Source of the DNA: a bacterium D16-51
GTDB lineage: Bacteria > Bacillota > Clostridia > Lachnospirales > Lachnospiraceae
Assembly: GCA_003612285.1 (NCBI GenBank)
Contig: RAYE01000009.1
Coordinates: 46,864 to 110,863, forward strand
Direction of reading: 5' to 3'
Length of the DNA: 64,000 nt
The notes below the pieces were generated by a model. The model saw nothing but the letters and a program-made list of their open reading frames with translations. It was not told the DNA's origin and searched no databases. Position 1 is the first letter of the stretch. Each line of letters starts with the position of its first letter. Both the position numbers and the translations under genes were made by a program. Shown one piece after another: positions 44,326-52,572 of the stretch.

Positions 44326-44742
44326 ATGGACAAAGTTTCGGGAAAGCTGACAGTGTTTTTTGAAGAACCATTTTGGGTGGGAGTGTTTGAACGTGTATCA
44401 GAGGGAAAGTTATCCGTGTGTAAGGTTACGTTTGGGGCAGAACCAAAAGACTATGAAATATATGATTTCGTTCTGAAAAATTACTATCGGCTGCGATTTA
44501 GTCCGGCTGTGGCAACTGATGTAAAAGAAGTAGGTCGCAATCCTAAACGGGTACAGCGAGAAGTGCGGAAACAGGCACAAAATACCGGGATAGGAACAAA
44601 ATCGCAACAGGCTTTGAAATTACAGCAGGAGCAGTTGAAAACTGAACGTAAGGCTGTGAATCGGGAACAACGGGAAGCGGAGAAACAGCGGCAGTTTGAA
44701 CTGAAACAGCAGAAAAGGAAAGAGAAGCATAGGGGCAGGTAA
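44326..44742 (+). CDS. yjdF: YjdF-family protein
   Basis: A 138-residue protein. Residues 1-65 (GKLTVFFEEPFWVGVFERVS, SVCKVTFGAEPKDYEIYDFV) form the YjdF (DUF2992) domain. The tail is extremely Lys/Gln/Arg-rich (KAVNREQREAEKQRQFELKQ). YjdF is proposed to act against toxic azaaromatic compounds; biochemical activity is unknown. Here it is mobile cargo bracketed by the palindromes at 44066 and 44931. Confidence 0.85.
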   Translation: MDKVSGKLTVFFEEPFWVGVFERVSEGKLSVCKVTFGAEPKDYEIYDFVLKNYYRLRFSPAVATDVKEVGRNPKRVQREVRKQAQNTGIGTKSQQALKLQQEQLKTERKAVNREQREAEKQRQFELKQQKRKEKHRGR

Positions 44743-44930
44743 TACCTGCTCCGGCATTTTTTGATGAAATGTATATACTGATTGTTACGCTTTAGGGCGT
44801 GTGAAACGCTCATTGTATGAGGGTTTTGGACTGTAAAAGTGACAGCAACGGTATTTTATGCTTATATCGTTAAAAAGAGCTTCGATTGCGTAACAGAGGG
44901 AATAGTGCGTTTTCCTTATTGATATAATTA

Positions 44931-44948
44931 CATGGTGCTAGCACCATG
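44931..44948. repeat. 18-bp palindrome, copy 2, next to a GTTACGC/GCGTAAC arch
   Basis: Same palindrome as at 44066. Just left of it, GTTACGC (44784-44790) and GCGTAAC (44888-44894) form a wide inverted repeat; an equivalent pair lies at 53427-53433 and 53530-53536 in element 3. Confidence 0.75.
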
Positions 44949-45016
44949 TAGATATGGCGGTCAAGGAGAAAATAAAGGTTTTGATTCAAGGCAAAGGTTT
45001 TGCAAGGAGAGATTGA

Positions 45017-45307
45017 ATGAGTAATCGTATTGAAAATTTAGGCGACTATAATAAAGTCAGGATAGCTTTACAAGAAGCAGGAGGAAGTCGGGATAAACTT
45101 TATGATAAAATTGGAACGACGGCTGTTATGAAAGCTGCTCCAGTGCTTATGCTTGCTGGTGCAGGAATACTGTATGCAGGTCAGAAGTGTTTTCATTTCT
45201 TCAAAAAGCGAAAAGAAATGATAAAGGGTGAACCGGAACTAAAAAAACAATTTGCTGAAGCGGTCGAAAACGAAACTGTGAAAAGCATTGATGAAAAAGA
45301 TTTGTGA
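45017..45307 (+). CDS. small membrane hypothetical protein
   Basis: A 96-residue protein with one membrane helix (about residues 38-57, VLMLAGAGILYAGQ) between charged flanks. AAGGAGAG precedes the ATG. Last gene of element 2, directly before the right arm repeats. Function unknown. Confidence 0.55.
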   Translation: MSNRIENLGDYNKVRIALQEAGGSRDKLYDKIGTTAVMKAAPVLMLAGAGILYAGQKCFHFFKKRKEMIKGEPELKKQFAEAVENETVKSIDEKDL

Positions 45308-45323
45308 TACCCGTATGATACCT
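45306..45323 (+). repeat. integrase arm-type repeats, element 2 right
   Basis: GATACCCGTAT followed by GATACC, partner of 35238-35255. The first copy overlaps the stop codon of the preceding gene. Confidence 0.7.
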
Positions 45324-45425
45324 GTTTGCTTTGAAACTGTAAATACGGCGTAAAATATGAATATTATAGCTATAAAAATCCTTAAAAAGCAATCAAATAT
45401 TTAACAATTATGTTATAGCTATAGG

Positions 45426-45437
45426 GAGTTCGAGTGA
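45426..45437 (+). other. attachment site 3 (element 2 / element 3 junction)
   Basis: GAGTTCGAGTGA, again Glu-Phe-Glu-stop but with TGA. Confidence 0.85.
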
Positions 45438-45496
45438 TGAAATGGGTTTTAAGAAGCTAGTATTTATGCGGGTTACAAGCAAATTTGTTTAAGCGC

Positions 45497-45516
45497 TGGC
45501 AACGATTTGGCAACAT
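45497..45516 (+). repeat. integrase arm-type repeats, element 3 left
   Basis: TGGCAACGATT then TGGCAACA, 11-bp spacing. Partner pairs at 53586-53605 and 55698-55717. Confidence 0.7.
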
Positions 45517-45561
45517 TTTTCACATCACGCATTAAATAATTACATCAATGGCATAAGAAAA

Positions 45562-45610
45562 ACCTTGCTGATTTTCAGATATGTAAACTGAATATCGGCA
45601 AGGTCTTTTT
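45562..45610. terminator. terminator just inside the left end of element 3
   Basis: ACCTTGCTGATTTTCAG and CTGAATATCGGCAAGGT pair over 17 bp with two mismatches, followed by CTTTTT. Part of the left arm (CTTGCTGATTTTC) reappears inverted at the right end near 53602 and 55714. Confidence 0.8.
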
Positions 45611-45614
45611 ATGC

Positions 45615-46175
45615 TTATTTCTGCTTTTTCTTTTTAGCTGTTTTCTTTTCTTCATTTTCGATTTTCTGAAATTCTTCCATGAGCATATCGTTGACCGCCT
45701 GTGAGGGGACTTTCGCCCAATGATGTGAAGTGTCCAGTTCGGGGTACTTGTACCGCCACTGGTCGTATTCCTCTCTGCTTATCTCGCCCTGCTCCAGTTT
45801 TGCGGCTTGCTCTTGCCATGCGTGGAACATATCGAACATGGACGTATAAGTGGAATAGTCGGACTTGTCAAGGCGCAGGCAGATTTCCCCGTCAATCTCC
45901 CCGATTTTCAGTCCGTACATATCTTCCAACGCAAAGAGCGTGTGCATAAGCCCGATATAGGTATCAATATCCGGCACGGTAAGGGCGTGGGTGCTTACAT
46001 CAAAGATATTCGCCATTTCTTTTACAAGGTCGTGCTTTGGTGTCCTCGCTTCGGTTTCATACTGTGCCATACGGACATCAGAGGTCTTTCCGAGAAAACC
46101 GAGGATTTCACCTAACTGTTTCTGTGTCATGCCTTTTCGGTTGCGGAAAAAGCGGATACGTTTGCCGATTGCCAT
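45615..46175 (-). CDS. XRE-family repressor of element 3
   Basis: A 186-residue regulator with an HTH at residues about 4-62 (RIRFFRNRKGMTQKQLGEIL, VRMAQYETEARTPKHDLVKE), an acidic C-terminal domain (EQGEISREEYDQWRYKYPEL) and a Lys-rich tail. It faces xis across 330 bp carrying three putative operators. Same architecture as the element 2 repressor. Confidence 0.85.
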   Translation of the reverse strand: MAIGKRIRFFRNRKGMTQKQLGEILGFLGKTSDVRMAQYETEARTPKHDLVKEMANIFDVSTHALTVPDIDTYIGLMHTLFALEDMYGLKIGEIDGEICLRLDKSDYSTYTSMFDMFHAWQEQAAKLEQGEISREEYDQWRYKYPELDTSHHWAKVPSQAVNDMLMEEFQKIENEEKKTAKKKKQK

Positions 46176-46203
46176 AATAAAACCTCCGTTTAAGTGAAGT
46201 GAG

Positions 46204-46336
46204 GTAAAGTCATGCCAGCTCGATTACGCTCTGCTTCATCTCGCTGTGGCGGTGCGCCATATACGCCTGGAAGAAAGCAGTCCAGCGCGTGCAAGCACCC
46301 GCCGCCCTGTTTTCTTCCAGTCGTGCATGACTTTAC
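46204..46336. other. long-range inverted repeat upstream of the repressor
   Basis: GTAAAGTCATGC (46204-46215) pairs with GCATGACTTTAC (46325-46336). The GC-rich 109 nt between contain further short stems (for example CTGGAAGAAA/TTTCTTCCAG). It could be a structured leader of the repressor mRNA or an RNA gene; no ORF is convincing. Confidence 0.5.
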
Positions 46337-46488
46337 TTAAACAAATCTGTTGAAGTCAGTATAACATGGTGCAATAGAAATAGCAAGAATAACTTAAATA
46401 AAAAAAGTTAAGATTGTTTTGAAAACCACTTGACTTAACGGAATTTATTTAGTATCATATCAACAAGACTTAAACAAAAACAGTTAAA
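46335..46488 (+). promoter_or_regulatory. xis-int promoter of element 3 with three operators
   Basis: Promoter TTGACT (46430-46435) and TATCAT (46453-46458), 17-bp spacing. Three 21-bp sites of the form ACTTAAAYAAA...GTTRA(G/A) lie at 46335-46355, 46392-46412 and 46468-46488. Two more copies occur at 53668-53688 (before the TIR operon) and 55780-55800 (before attachment site 4). Confidence 0.7.
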
Positions 46489-46511
46489 TATCGAAAAGAG
46501 AGGGTATCTGA

Positions 46512-46691
46512 ATGACGGAAAAATCATTTATGACGGTGGAGGAAGTGGCAGCGGAACTGCGTGTGTCAAAGTCAAAAGCCTATCAGATTGTAAGGGAACT
46601 CAACGCAGAAATGCAGAAGCAGGGCTATCTGACGGTGGCAGGACGTGTGAACGCTACATTTTTTCATAAAAAGGTATGTTACAGCGAATAG
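46512..46691 (+). CDS. excisionase-like HTH protein
   Basis: A 59-residue winged-HTH protein (MTVEEVAAELRVSKSKAYQI, VRELNAEMQKQGYLTVAGRV). It lies 16 bp before int, as in element 2. GAGAGGGTATC precedes the ATG. Confidence 0.82.
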   Translation: MTEKSFMTVEEVAAELRVSKSKAYQIVRELNAEMQKQGYLTVAGRVNATFFHKKVCYSE

Positions 46692-46707
46692 AAGGGAGTT
46701 GATTTAG

Positions 46708-47790
46708 ATGGCTGTATACAAGGACAATGCCACGGGGACGTGGCGGGTTATCTACCGCTTTACCAACTGGAAAGGGGAGAGGAAACAGACACAAAAGAGG
46801 GGATTTGCAACCAAAAGGGAAGCGCAGGCGTGGGAGCATGAAGCCATGTTAAAGCAGGGCGCAAAACTGGATATGACGTTCGGCAGTTTCTTTGAAGTGT
46901 ACGAAGCCGACAAGAAACAGCGTGTCAAGGAAAGCACTTGGGAGTCCAAAAGCCATGTGATACGGACAAAGATTTTACCGTACTTTGAGAACCGCAAAAT
47001 CGCAGAGATTGAAGCAAAGGACGTGATAGCGTGGCAAAATGAGTTAATGGCATACCGGGACGAGAAAGGAAAGCCCTATTCCGCAGATTATTTGCGGACG
47101 ATACACGCACAACTGACGGCGATATTCAACCATGCGGTAAACTTTTATAACCTGCCTTACAATCCGGCAAGGCGGGCGGGAACGATTGGGAGCGAAGCCG
47201 TTAAGGAAATGGACTTTTGGACGAAAGAGGAATATCTGAAATTCTCCGAAGCCATGATGGATAAGCCCCGCTCTTATTATGCGTTTGAAATGCTTTACTG
47301 GTGCGGTATGCGTTCCGGCGAACTGCTTGCGCTCACGCCTGCTGATATTGATTTTGAGAAGCAGACAGTTACAATCAGCAAGACTTTCCACCGTTCCAAA
47401 GGGCGGGATATTATCACAAGTCCTAAGACGAAAAAGAGCAACCGCACAATCAAAATGCCGCCGTTTCTCTGTGAAGAAATGCAGGAGTACATCAAAATGC
47501 TTTATGACATTAAGCCGGACGAGCGTTTATTTACGGTCACAAAATCCTACCTCAATCACGAAATGGAGCGAGGGGCAAAGCAGGCAGGCGTTAAGAAAAT
47601 CCGTGTCCACGATATTCGCCATAGTGCGGTTTCACTCTTAATCAACATGGGATTTTCGGTACTGGCGATTGGGGAACGCATGGGGCATGAAGCGGAGAAA
47701 ATTACTTACCGTTACGCCCACTTGTTCCCCACGGTGCAGACGGAAATGGCGGAGAAATTGGAAATGGAGAGAATGACAAAGGAGGACTAA
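46708..47790 (+). CDS. tyrosine integrase of element 3
   Basis: A 360-residue recombinase: arm domain (WRVIYRFTNWKGERKQTQKR), core-binding domain, catalytic Arg in CGMRSGELLAL, HDIRHSAVSLL (His, Arg) and MGHEAEKITYRYAHLFP (His, nucleophile Tyr). Related to the element 2 integrase but with a different arm domain, in line with GGCAAC arm repeats. Followed 4 bp later by the RHH gene. Confidence 0.93.
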   Translation: MAVYKDNATGTWRVIYRFTNWKGERKQTQKRGFATKREAQAWEHEAMLKQGAKLDMTFGSFFEVYEADKKQRVKESTWESKSHVIRTKILPYFENRKIAEIEAKDVIAWQNELMAYRDEKGKPYSADYLRTIHAQLTAIFNHAVNFYNLPYNPARRAGTIGSEAVKEMDFWTKEEYLKFSEAMMDKPRSYYAFEMLYWCGMRSGELLALTPADIDFEKQTVTISKTFHRSKGRDIITSPKTKKSNRTIKMPPFLCEEMQEYIKMLYDIKPDERLFTVTKSYLNHEMERGAKQAGVKKIRVHDIRHSAVSLLINMGFSVLAIGERMGHEAEKITYRYAHLFPTVQTEMAEKLEMERMTKED

Positions 47791-47794
47791 AAGC

Positions 47795-48118
47795 ATGGAA
47801 AAATCACTGGATTATAAAGGAAGATGGCGCAATCATACGGTGGCGTTCCGGGTATCGGACGAAGAAGCAAAGTTATTGAATGATTTGGTGGCACTGTCGG
47901 GGATGACAAAGCAGGACTACATCACAAGGCGGCTCTTATGCCGGGACGTTGTGGTGCAGGGCAATCCGAGAGTGTATAAGGCACTGAAAAATCAAATGGC
48001 GGCAATCTATGAGGAATTGAAGCGCATGGAAAGCATAAGCCCGGACAATGATGAACTGCTCTACACGTTACAGGTAATCGCAATCACATTAGACGGACTG
48101 AAAGGGGAAGATGAATGA
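47795..48118 (+). CDS. ribbon-helix-helix mobilization protein (MobC-like)
   Basis: A 107-residue protein. NHTVAFRVSDEEAKLLNDLV, ALSGMTKQDYITRRLLCRDV is a ribbon-helix-helix region; the C-terminus is helical (MAAIYEELKRMESISPDNDE). AAAGGAGG precedes it and it overlaps the ATPase gene by 4 bp. Likely relaxosome accessory. Confidence 0.72.
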   Translation: MEKSLDYKGRWRNHTVAFRVSDEEAKLLNDLVALSGMTKQDYITRRLLCRDVVVQGNPRVYKALKNQMAAIYEELKRMESISPDNDELLYTLQVIAITLDGLKGEDE

Positions 48119-49113
48119 CAAACAAAATAAAAGCGACTGTTCCCGTATCATCTGTTGGCGCAGATGGGGAACAGCCGGACATTAAAAACATCAATGAAAT
48201 TATAGCAAATGAAACAGCAAAAAACAATCTGCAAGCCACAAAAAGCCCGGAGAAATCCGGGCGGGGCGGCGGGCTTCAAACCGTTTCCATGACAGAACTG
48301 TATGATACGGTGTACCCGCCGAGAACGCCTGTTGTGGACGGCTTTCTGTATGGCGGCACTTACCTCTTTGTGGGTGCGCCGAAAGTGGGGAAATCGTTTT
48401 TTATGGGGCAGCTTGCCTATCATGTGGCTATGGGGCTTCCACTGTGGAATTATCCAGTAAGAAAAGGGACGGTGCTATATCTTGCACTGGAAGATGATTA
48501 CGCAAGGCTGATTATCATTGACACGCTCCAAAAGGTGCGTGAGGTCGGCGGGGACAGGTACAGTTATTCCAGTGACTATGAGATTGTTACAAAATTAAAA
48601 TCATTCAGTGATAAATACGGTGTCTGCCTGTTGGTGGTTCACCATACCCGCAAGTTGGAGTCCGAGGACAGCTTTGATATGATTTCCGGCACAAACGGGC
48701 TTCTCGGTGCGGCAGACGGGGCGTTTATCATGCACAAGAAAAAGCGCACGGACAACACGGCGGTCATGGATATTGTGGGGCGTGACCAGCCCGATCAAGA
48801 ACTGACGATAGAATTTGACCGTGAACAGTGTATTTGGAAATTTCAGAAAGCGGAAACGGAATTGTGGAAACAGCCGCCCAATCCATTACTGGAAGCAATC
48901 AACGAATTTCTGACAGAGGAAATGCAGGAGTGGGAGGGGAAGGCAACGGAACTTCTGAAACAGTTGCCGGATATGCAGTTGTCGGCGAATGTGCTTTCCC
49001 GGAGATTAAATGTAGTGAACAGCCAGTTGCTTAATGACTATGGTATTTTTTACGACAACAAGCGGGGGCATGAGAGGAAAATCATTCTGAAACGGCTAGA
49101 GCCGAAAGCGTAA
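48115..49113 (+). CDS. RepA-like ATPase with an apparent internal deletion
   Basis: A 332-residue RecA-fold ATPase. Walker A VGAPKVGKSFFMGQ (about residues 87-100), ALEDDYARL, and directly after it IIIDTLQKVREVGGDRYSYS (Walker B). In the family as I know it about 40 residues separate these two motifs, so an in-frame loss is likely here, perhaps by recombination between similar ARL-coding repeats. The rest (LLVVHHTRKLESEDSFDMIS, GTNGLLGAADGAF) is normal. The product may be inactive. Confidence 0.75.
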   Translation: MTNKIKATVPVSSVGADGEQPDIKNINEIIANETAKNNLQATKSPEKSGRGGGLQTVSMTELYDTVYPPRTPVVDGFLYGGTYLFVGAPKVGKSFFMGQLAYHVAMGLPLWNYPVRKGTVLYLALEDDYARLIIIDTLQKVREVGGDRYSYSSDYEIVTKLKSFSDKYGVCLLVVHHTRKLESEDSFDMISGTNGLLGAADGAFIMHKKKRTDNTAVMDIVGRDQPDQELTIEFDREQCIWKFQKAETELWKQPPNPLLEAINEFLTEEMQEWEGKATELLKQLPDMQLSANVLSRRLNVVNSQLLNDYGIFYDNKRGHERKIILKRLEPKA

Positions 49114-49290
49114 AGTGCGACGATATGCGTCGGTTGCGACGGTATTTTTGATAGCGGGGTGGTATAGAAAATACCGACGCTATCGACGCAAACCGACGCA
49201 TGGGGAAGCAGTAAAGCGGCGAGTAGCCGCCCACCGTCCGCAAGGACGGTATGCTGTCCAACGGACAGCTTGCCCCCGGCAGGGCGCAAA

Positions 49291-49360
49291 GGCACTTTTG
49301 ATAGAGCGTAGCCTGTCGAAAGTGCTTTTGCGTTACTTTCGGGAAAGTAACAAAGCCGAA
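49291..49360 (+). other. putative origin of transfer of element 3
   Basis: Imperfect arms GGCACTTTTGATAG/CTGTCGAAAGTGC, then GCTTTTGC and a perfect inverted repeat GTTACTTTC-GG-GAAAGTAAC (49332-49351), then AAAG. The same motif series precedes the relaxase of element 2. No gene was found in 49114-49440. Confidence 0.55.
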
Positions 49361-49440
49361 GCGAAGAAACTTCGCTTTGCGCCTTAGTCGGCGCAGTAAG
49401 AATAGTGGCACAAATATATAGAATGTGGAGGATATGCCTA

Positions 49441-50811
49441 TTGGAAAGGACAATTAGCGGCATGGTTGGGAAAGGTTCGGTCAACCACAATACAAGAGCC
49501 TTTACAGCCAAAAATGTAGATAAGGAACGTAGCCGGGATAACGTGGAGTTTTGCCACTCGGATATAAAAGAAGTCTATCACAATCTTTTTGATGAAGCAC
49601 TGGAACGCTACAATGCAAAGCAGAAACGAAGTGACCGAAAGATTGACGATTATTACGAGAAGATACGCCGGGGAAAGCAGGAGAAATTATTTTATGAGGT
49701 CATTTTTCAAATTGGCAATAAAGATGATATGAACGTGCAGAGCAATGAGGGGCAGTTGGCGAAAGATATTTTATGCGAGTTTATGGAGCAGTTTCAGAAA
49801 AGAAATCCGAACTTATACGTTTTTTCAAGTCACTTGCACATGGACGAGCAGACGCCGCACATTCACATTGATTTTGTCCCCTTTATCCGTAACAGCAAGC
49901 GTGGGCTTGATACGAGAGTTTCCCTCAAAGGCGCATTAGCAGAACAGGGCTTTAAAGGCGGCACAAGGGGAATGACGGAATGGAACGAATGGATTGAAGC
50001 GGAGAAGCAGGAACTTTCAAAAGTCATGGGGCGGCATGGCGTACAGTGGAAACAGTTAGGCACGCATAACAAACACCTATCCGTACTCGATTTTGAGAAG
50101 CAGGAGCGGCAGAAAGAGGTTGCCGAACTGGAACAGACAATCTCCGGCAGTAAAGAGGAATTATCCGATATTCTTCAGCAGCAGATAGAAGCAGGACGGG
50201 AAACGGAGCAGATACGGAAAGAGGGCGAAGCGATCCGGCAGGAAGTATCGGAACTTTCTGCAACAAATCATCTGCTGAAAGAACAAGCGGAAACGCTGAT
50301 GGAGGATAAAGAAAAACTGTTATCCGAAAATGAGAAGTTGGAGAAGCAGCAGAAAAAGTTACAGCAGGAAATCAACAAAATGGTGCAGTCAAAGGAAGTC
50401 ATGGAGAGAAATATTCATACCTATGATGAAGATGTAAAATGGCAGTTGGCAGAGCCGGGGGCATTGATGAGTGCAAAAAATTATCGGGATAAAAAAGCAC
50501 TTCCCCTTGTGGAGAAATTGAAAGAAGTGGTAAAAAATCTGACTATCAAGTGCGTACAGCTTACGGAACAAAGCAGGAAGCTGACCGCCAAAGTGGACGG
50601 ACAACAAAAGCAGATTAGCCGCTTGACGGACAAGGTTATGGAACAAAGCGATACCATAGACCGATTGCAGGAAAAAGCGTCTGATTTGGGGCGTTTGGAG
50701 CGTCATTTAGGCAGGGAACAGGTACAGTCGATAGTAGAGAGGTCAAAGGCGTTAGAGCAGGCAGAACAGGCAAAGAAACGCCCGAAACGTGCCTTTGAAA
50801 TGAGCCGATAG
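49441..50811 (+). CDS. MobV-type relaxase (Mob/Pre family)
   Basis: A 456-residue relaxase, same length as that of element 2. Motifs SVNHNTRAFTAKNVDKER, QIGNKDDMN and HLHMDEQTPHIHIDF are present, followed by a long coiled coil. TTG 49441 is used as start by analogy and because GGAGG lies 11 bp upstream; the frame is open to 49405. The C-terminal 230 residues and following gene are nearly identical to element 2. Confidence 0.9.
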   Translation: MERTISGMVGKGSVNHNTRAFTAKNVDKERSRDNVEFCHSDIKEVYHNLFDEALERYNAKQKRSDRKIDDYYEKIRRGKQEKLFYEVIFQIGNKDDMNVQSNEGQLAKDILCEFMEQFQKRNPNLYVFSSHLHMDEQTPHIHIDFVPFIRNSKRGLDTRVSLKGALAEQGFKGGTRGMTEWNEWIEAEKQELSKVMGRHGVQWKQLGTHNKHLSVLDFEKQERQKEVAELEQTISGSKEELSDILQQQIEAGRETEQIRKEGEAIRQEVSELSATNHLLKEQAETLMEDKEKLLSENEKLEKQQKKLQQEINKMVQSKEVMERNIHTYDEDVKWQLAEPGALMSAKNYRDKKALPLVEKLKEVVKNLTIKCVQLTEQSRKLTAKVDGQQKQISRLTDKVMEQSDTIDRLQEKASDLGRLERHLGREQVQSIVERSKALEQAEQAKKRPKRAFEMSR

Positions 50812-50830
50812 GAAAGGGGATTGATAGGAT

Positions 50831-51145
50831 ATGACGGATATGGAGAAAAAAGTTATGATACGGCTGTGTGCTAAAATCGTAGCAGATACAGACCTTTACG
50901 AAACGGACAAGGAAGTGCAAAATCTGATAGACTGGGTATGCCTGTCTGAACAGATAAAAGAAAACAATAATACAATCCGCAATCTGACCGGAGAATATAA
51001 AAAGATAGAGCCGGATTGCCGGGAGGGAGTGCGGGCGCAGTTGGAGCGCATGAAAGAACTTTGCAAAGAGCGCAATAATCTGTACGAAAAACAGAATGAT
51101 TTGAAAGGACAGAAACAGAAGATAGAGAGGGCATTGGAGAGGTAA
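50831..51145 (+). CDS. small conserved mobilization-associated protein (DUF3847-like)
   Basis: A 104-residue helical protein, nearly identical to the product of 42293-42604 (differences include the extra C-terminal Arg). It closes the mobilization operon and is followed by a hairpin CGGGGA...TCCCCGG (about 51149-51188) that also serves the converging gene. Confidence 0.65.
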   Translation: MTDMEKKVMIRLCAKIVADTDLYETDKEVQNLIDWVCLSEQIKENNNTIRNLTGEYKKIEPDCREGVRAQLERMKELCKERNNLYEKQNDLKGQKQKIERALER

Positions 51146-51174
51146 AAGTGTCGGGGATTGACAGTAGTAGAAAG

Positions 51175-51603
51175 TCATTCCCCGGCATTTTTAACGTCAA
51201 ATTTGTAGCCGACACCTAACACGGTTTTGATGTAAGTCGGGTTCTTGCTGTCCGGCTCTATCTTTTTCCGTAGGTTGCAAATCACGGTAGAAATACTTGA
51301 TTGACAGCTATCGCTATCCATGTTCCAAACGGCTTCAAATATCTGTGTCCTTGTGAGGACAATGTCGGGATTGGAAGCAAGGAGTACAAGGGTATTGTAC
51401 TCAAGGCGGGTAAGGTATACGTCCTCTCCGTTTTGAAGTACCCGCCGTTGGTGCTGTCTGATTTCCAATCCCGGAAATGATAAGACAGGGGCAGGGGCGA
51501 CTTTCATAGGTTCAATCTGTACATAATCAGTGATAGCTGACACAATTTTGTCAATCAACTTTTCTTCCTGCTCGTTAAGTGTCAGCAATAATAATTTTCC
51601 CAC
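51175..51603 (-). CDS. orphan winged-helix DNA-binding protein (OmpR/PhoB C-terminal type)
   Basis: A 142-residue protein. Residues about 45-140 (LEIRQHQRRVLQNGEDVYLT, RLEYNTLVLLASNPDIVLTR, VICNLRKKIEPDSKNPTYIK) form the effector domain of OmpR-type regulators. The N-terminal 40 residues are not a receiver domain, so it cannot be phosphorylated in the usual way. Possibly a constitutive regulator of the adjacent cargo. Confidence 0.75.
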   Translation of the reverse strand: MGKLLLLTLNEQEEKLIDKIVSAITDYVQIEPMKVAPAPVLSFPGLEIRQHQRRVLQNGEDVYLTRLEYNTLVLLASNPDIVLTRTQIFEAVWNMDSDSCQSSISTVICNLRKKIEPDSKNPTYIKTVLGVGYKFDVKNAGE

Positions 51604-51692
51604 ATTGCCACTTCCTTTGGTAAATTTTATTGTGTTCTTGTATCTGTAATATTATTGCATTTCCCTAGACAAAGTAGCATATCAATATCTAA

Positions 51693-52556
51693 CTAATTTT
51701 TGTCCTTATCTAATGTCAAAATTTCTTCCAAAATTTTATCCCAACACGGAAGATATAACATATGTCCCATATTTTCAATAATGTGCAGTTTTGTTGTATT
51801 ATATTGCTTGTTTAAATATTGGGCAAAACTTATAGGTGTTGTATTATCATCAGTTCCGTTCCATATAAAGACAGGAAAAGCATTTTTTTGTTGCGGGCAT
51901 TCTCGCATTTGAGATAATGCATATGCGTCATAATACATACCTAATCCATTATTAGCAGTAGAATTGATAATTGCATTTTTAATGAGAACGAAATTCTCAC
52001 ACATAAAACATCTTTCCTTTTCAGAGATATTTTTTAGATTTCTTTCAAATTGTTGGTCGTAATTTTTTATTATATCCTCTGCCATTTTTCTGAAATAAAA
52101 TTTTGAAAATCTCTTAGCGTGTAATGTCATAAATTTAATGATTTTTCATTGCATGTTTAATATTTTTTGCGTATTAGGGCTGTTTAGAGGAATCATACTA
52201 CTTAATAAAGACAGGGATTTGATTTTTGAGGGATATAACTCGGCATATAATTGAGCATAATATCCTCCTGCACTATGTCCAATTAAATGTACGGATTCTA
52301 TATTTTTATCTGCTAATACAGAATTAATATGGTTCAAAAAACTTTCCATTTTATAATATTCTTCTATATCTGATTTCCCAATCCCCGGTCTATCAAATGA
52401 AAGTATGCAAATTCCGCTGCTGATTTCCTTTTCTGGGATAAATCGCTTTGAACCAGTAAAGCCATGAAAAAATAAAATTATCTTTTTTGCCCATTCTCCA
52501 TAACGTATATAGGAAATTTGCTTATTATTCTTCTTAAATGTTTCTTCAAAAATCAT
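51693..52556 (-). pseudogene. alpha/beta hydrolase interrupted by one in-frame TGA
   Basis: Two frames in the same phase, 52146-52556 and 51693-52130, are separated by a TGA at 52146-52148 (ILNMQ-stop-KIIKFMTLHAK). The N-terminal part has FFHGFTGSKRF and the nucleophile elbow LIGHSAGGYYAQL; the C-terminal part has PVFIWNGTDDNTTP (Asp) and ENMGHMLYLPCW (His). So the catalytic triad would be complete without the stop. GGAG precedes ATG 52556. Probably controlled by the TetR gene just upstream. Confidence 0.72.
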
Positions 52557-52572
52557 TTTCTCATCTCCAATT

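Larger units (their letters stand above)
35166..45437 (+). mobile_element. integrative mobilizable element 2 (about 10.3 kb)
   Basis: Lies between attachment sites 2 and 3. Left side, leftward: membrane protein, small protein, XRE repressor, two GNAT acetyltransferases. Rightward: xis, int, RHH mobilization protein, RepA-like ATPase, oriT-like region, relaxase, small conserved gene, HEAT-like gene, Vat/CatB-type acetyltransferase, yjdF, small membrane protein. It has mobilization but no type IV secretion genes, so it would need a helper element. Confidence 0.82.
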
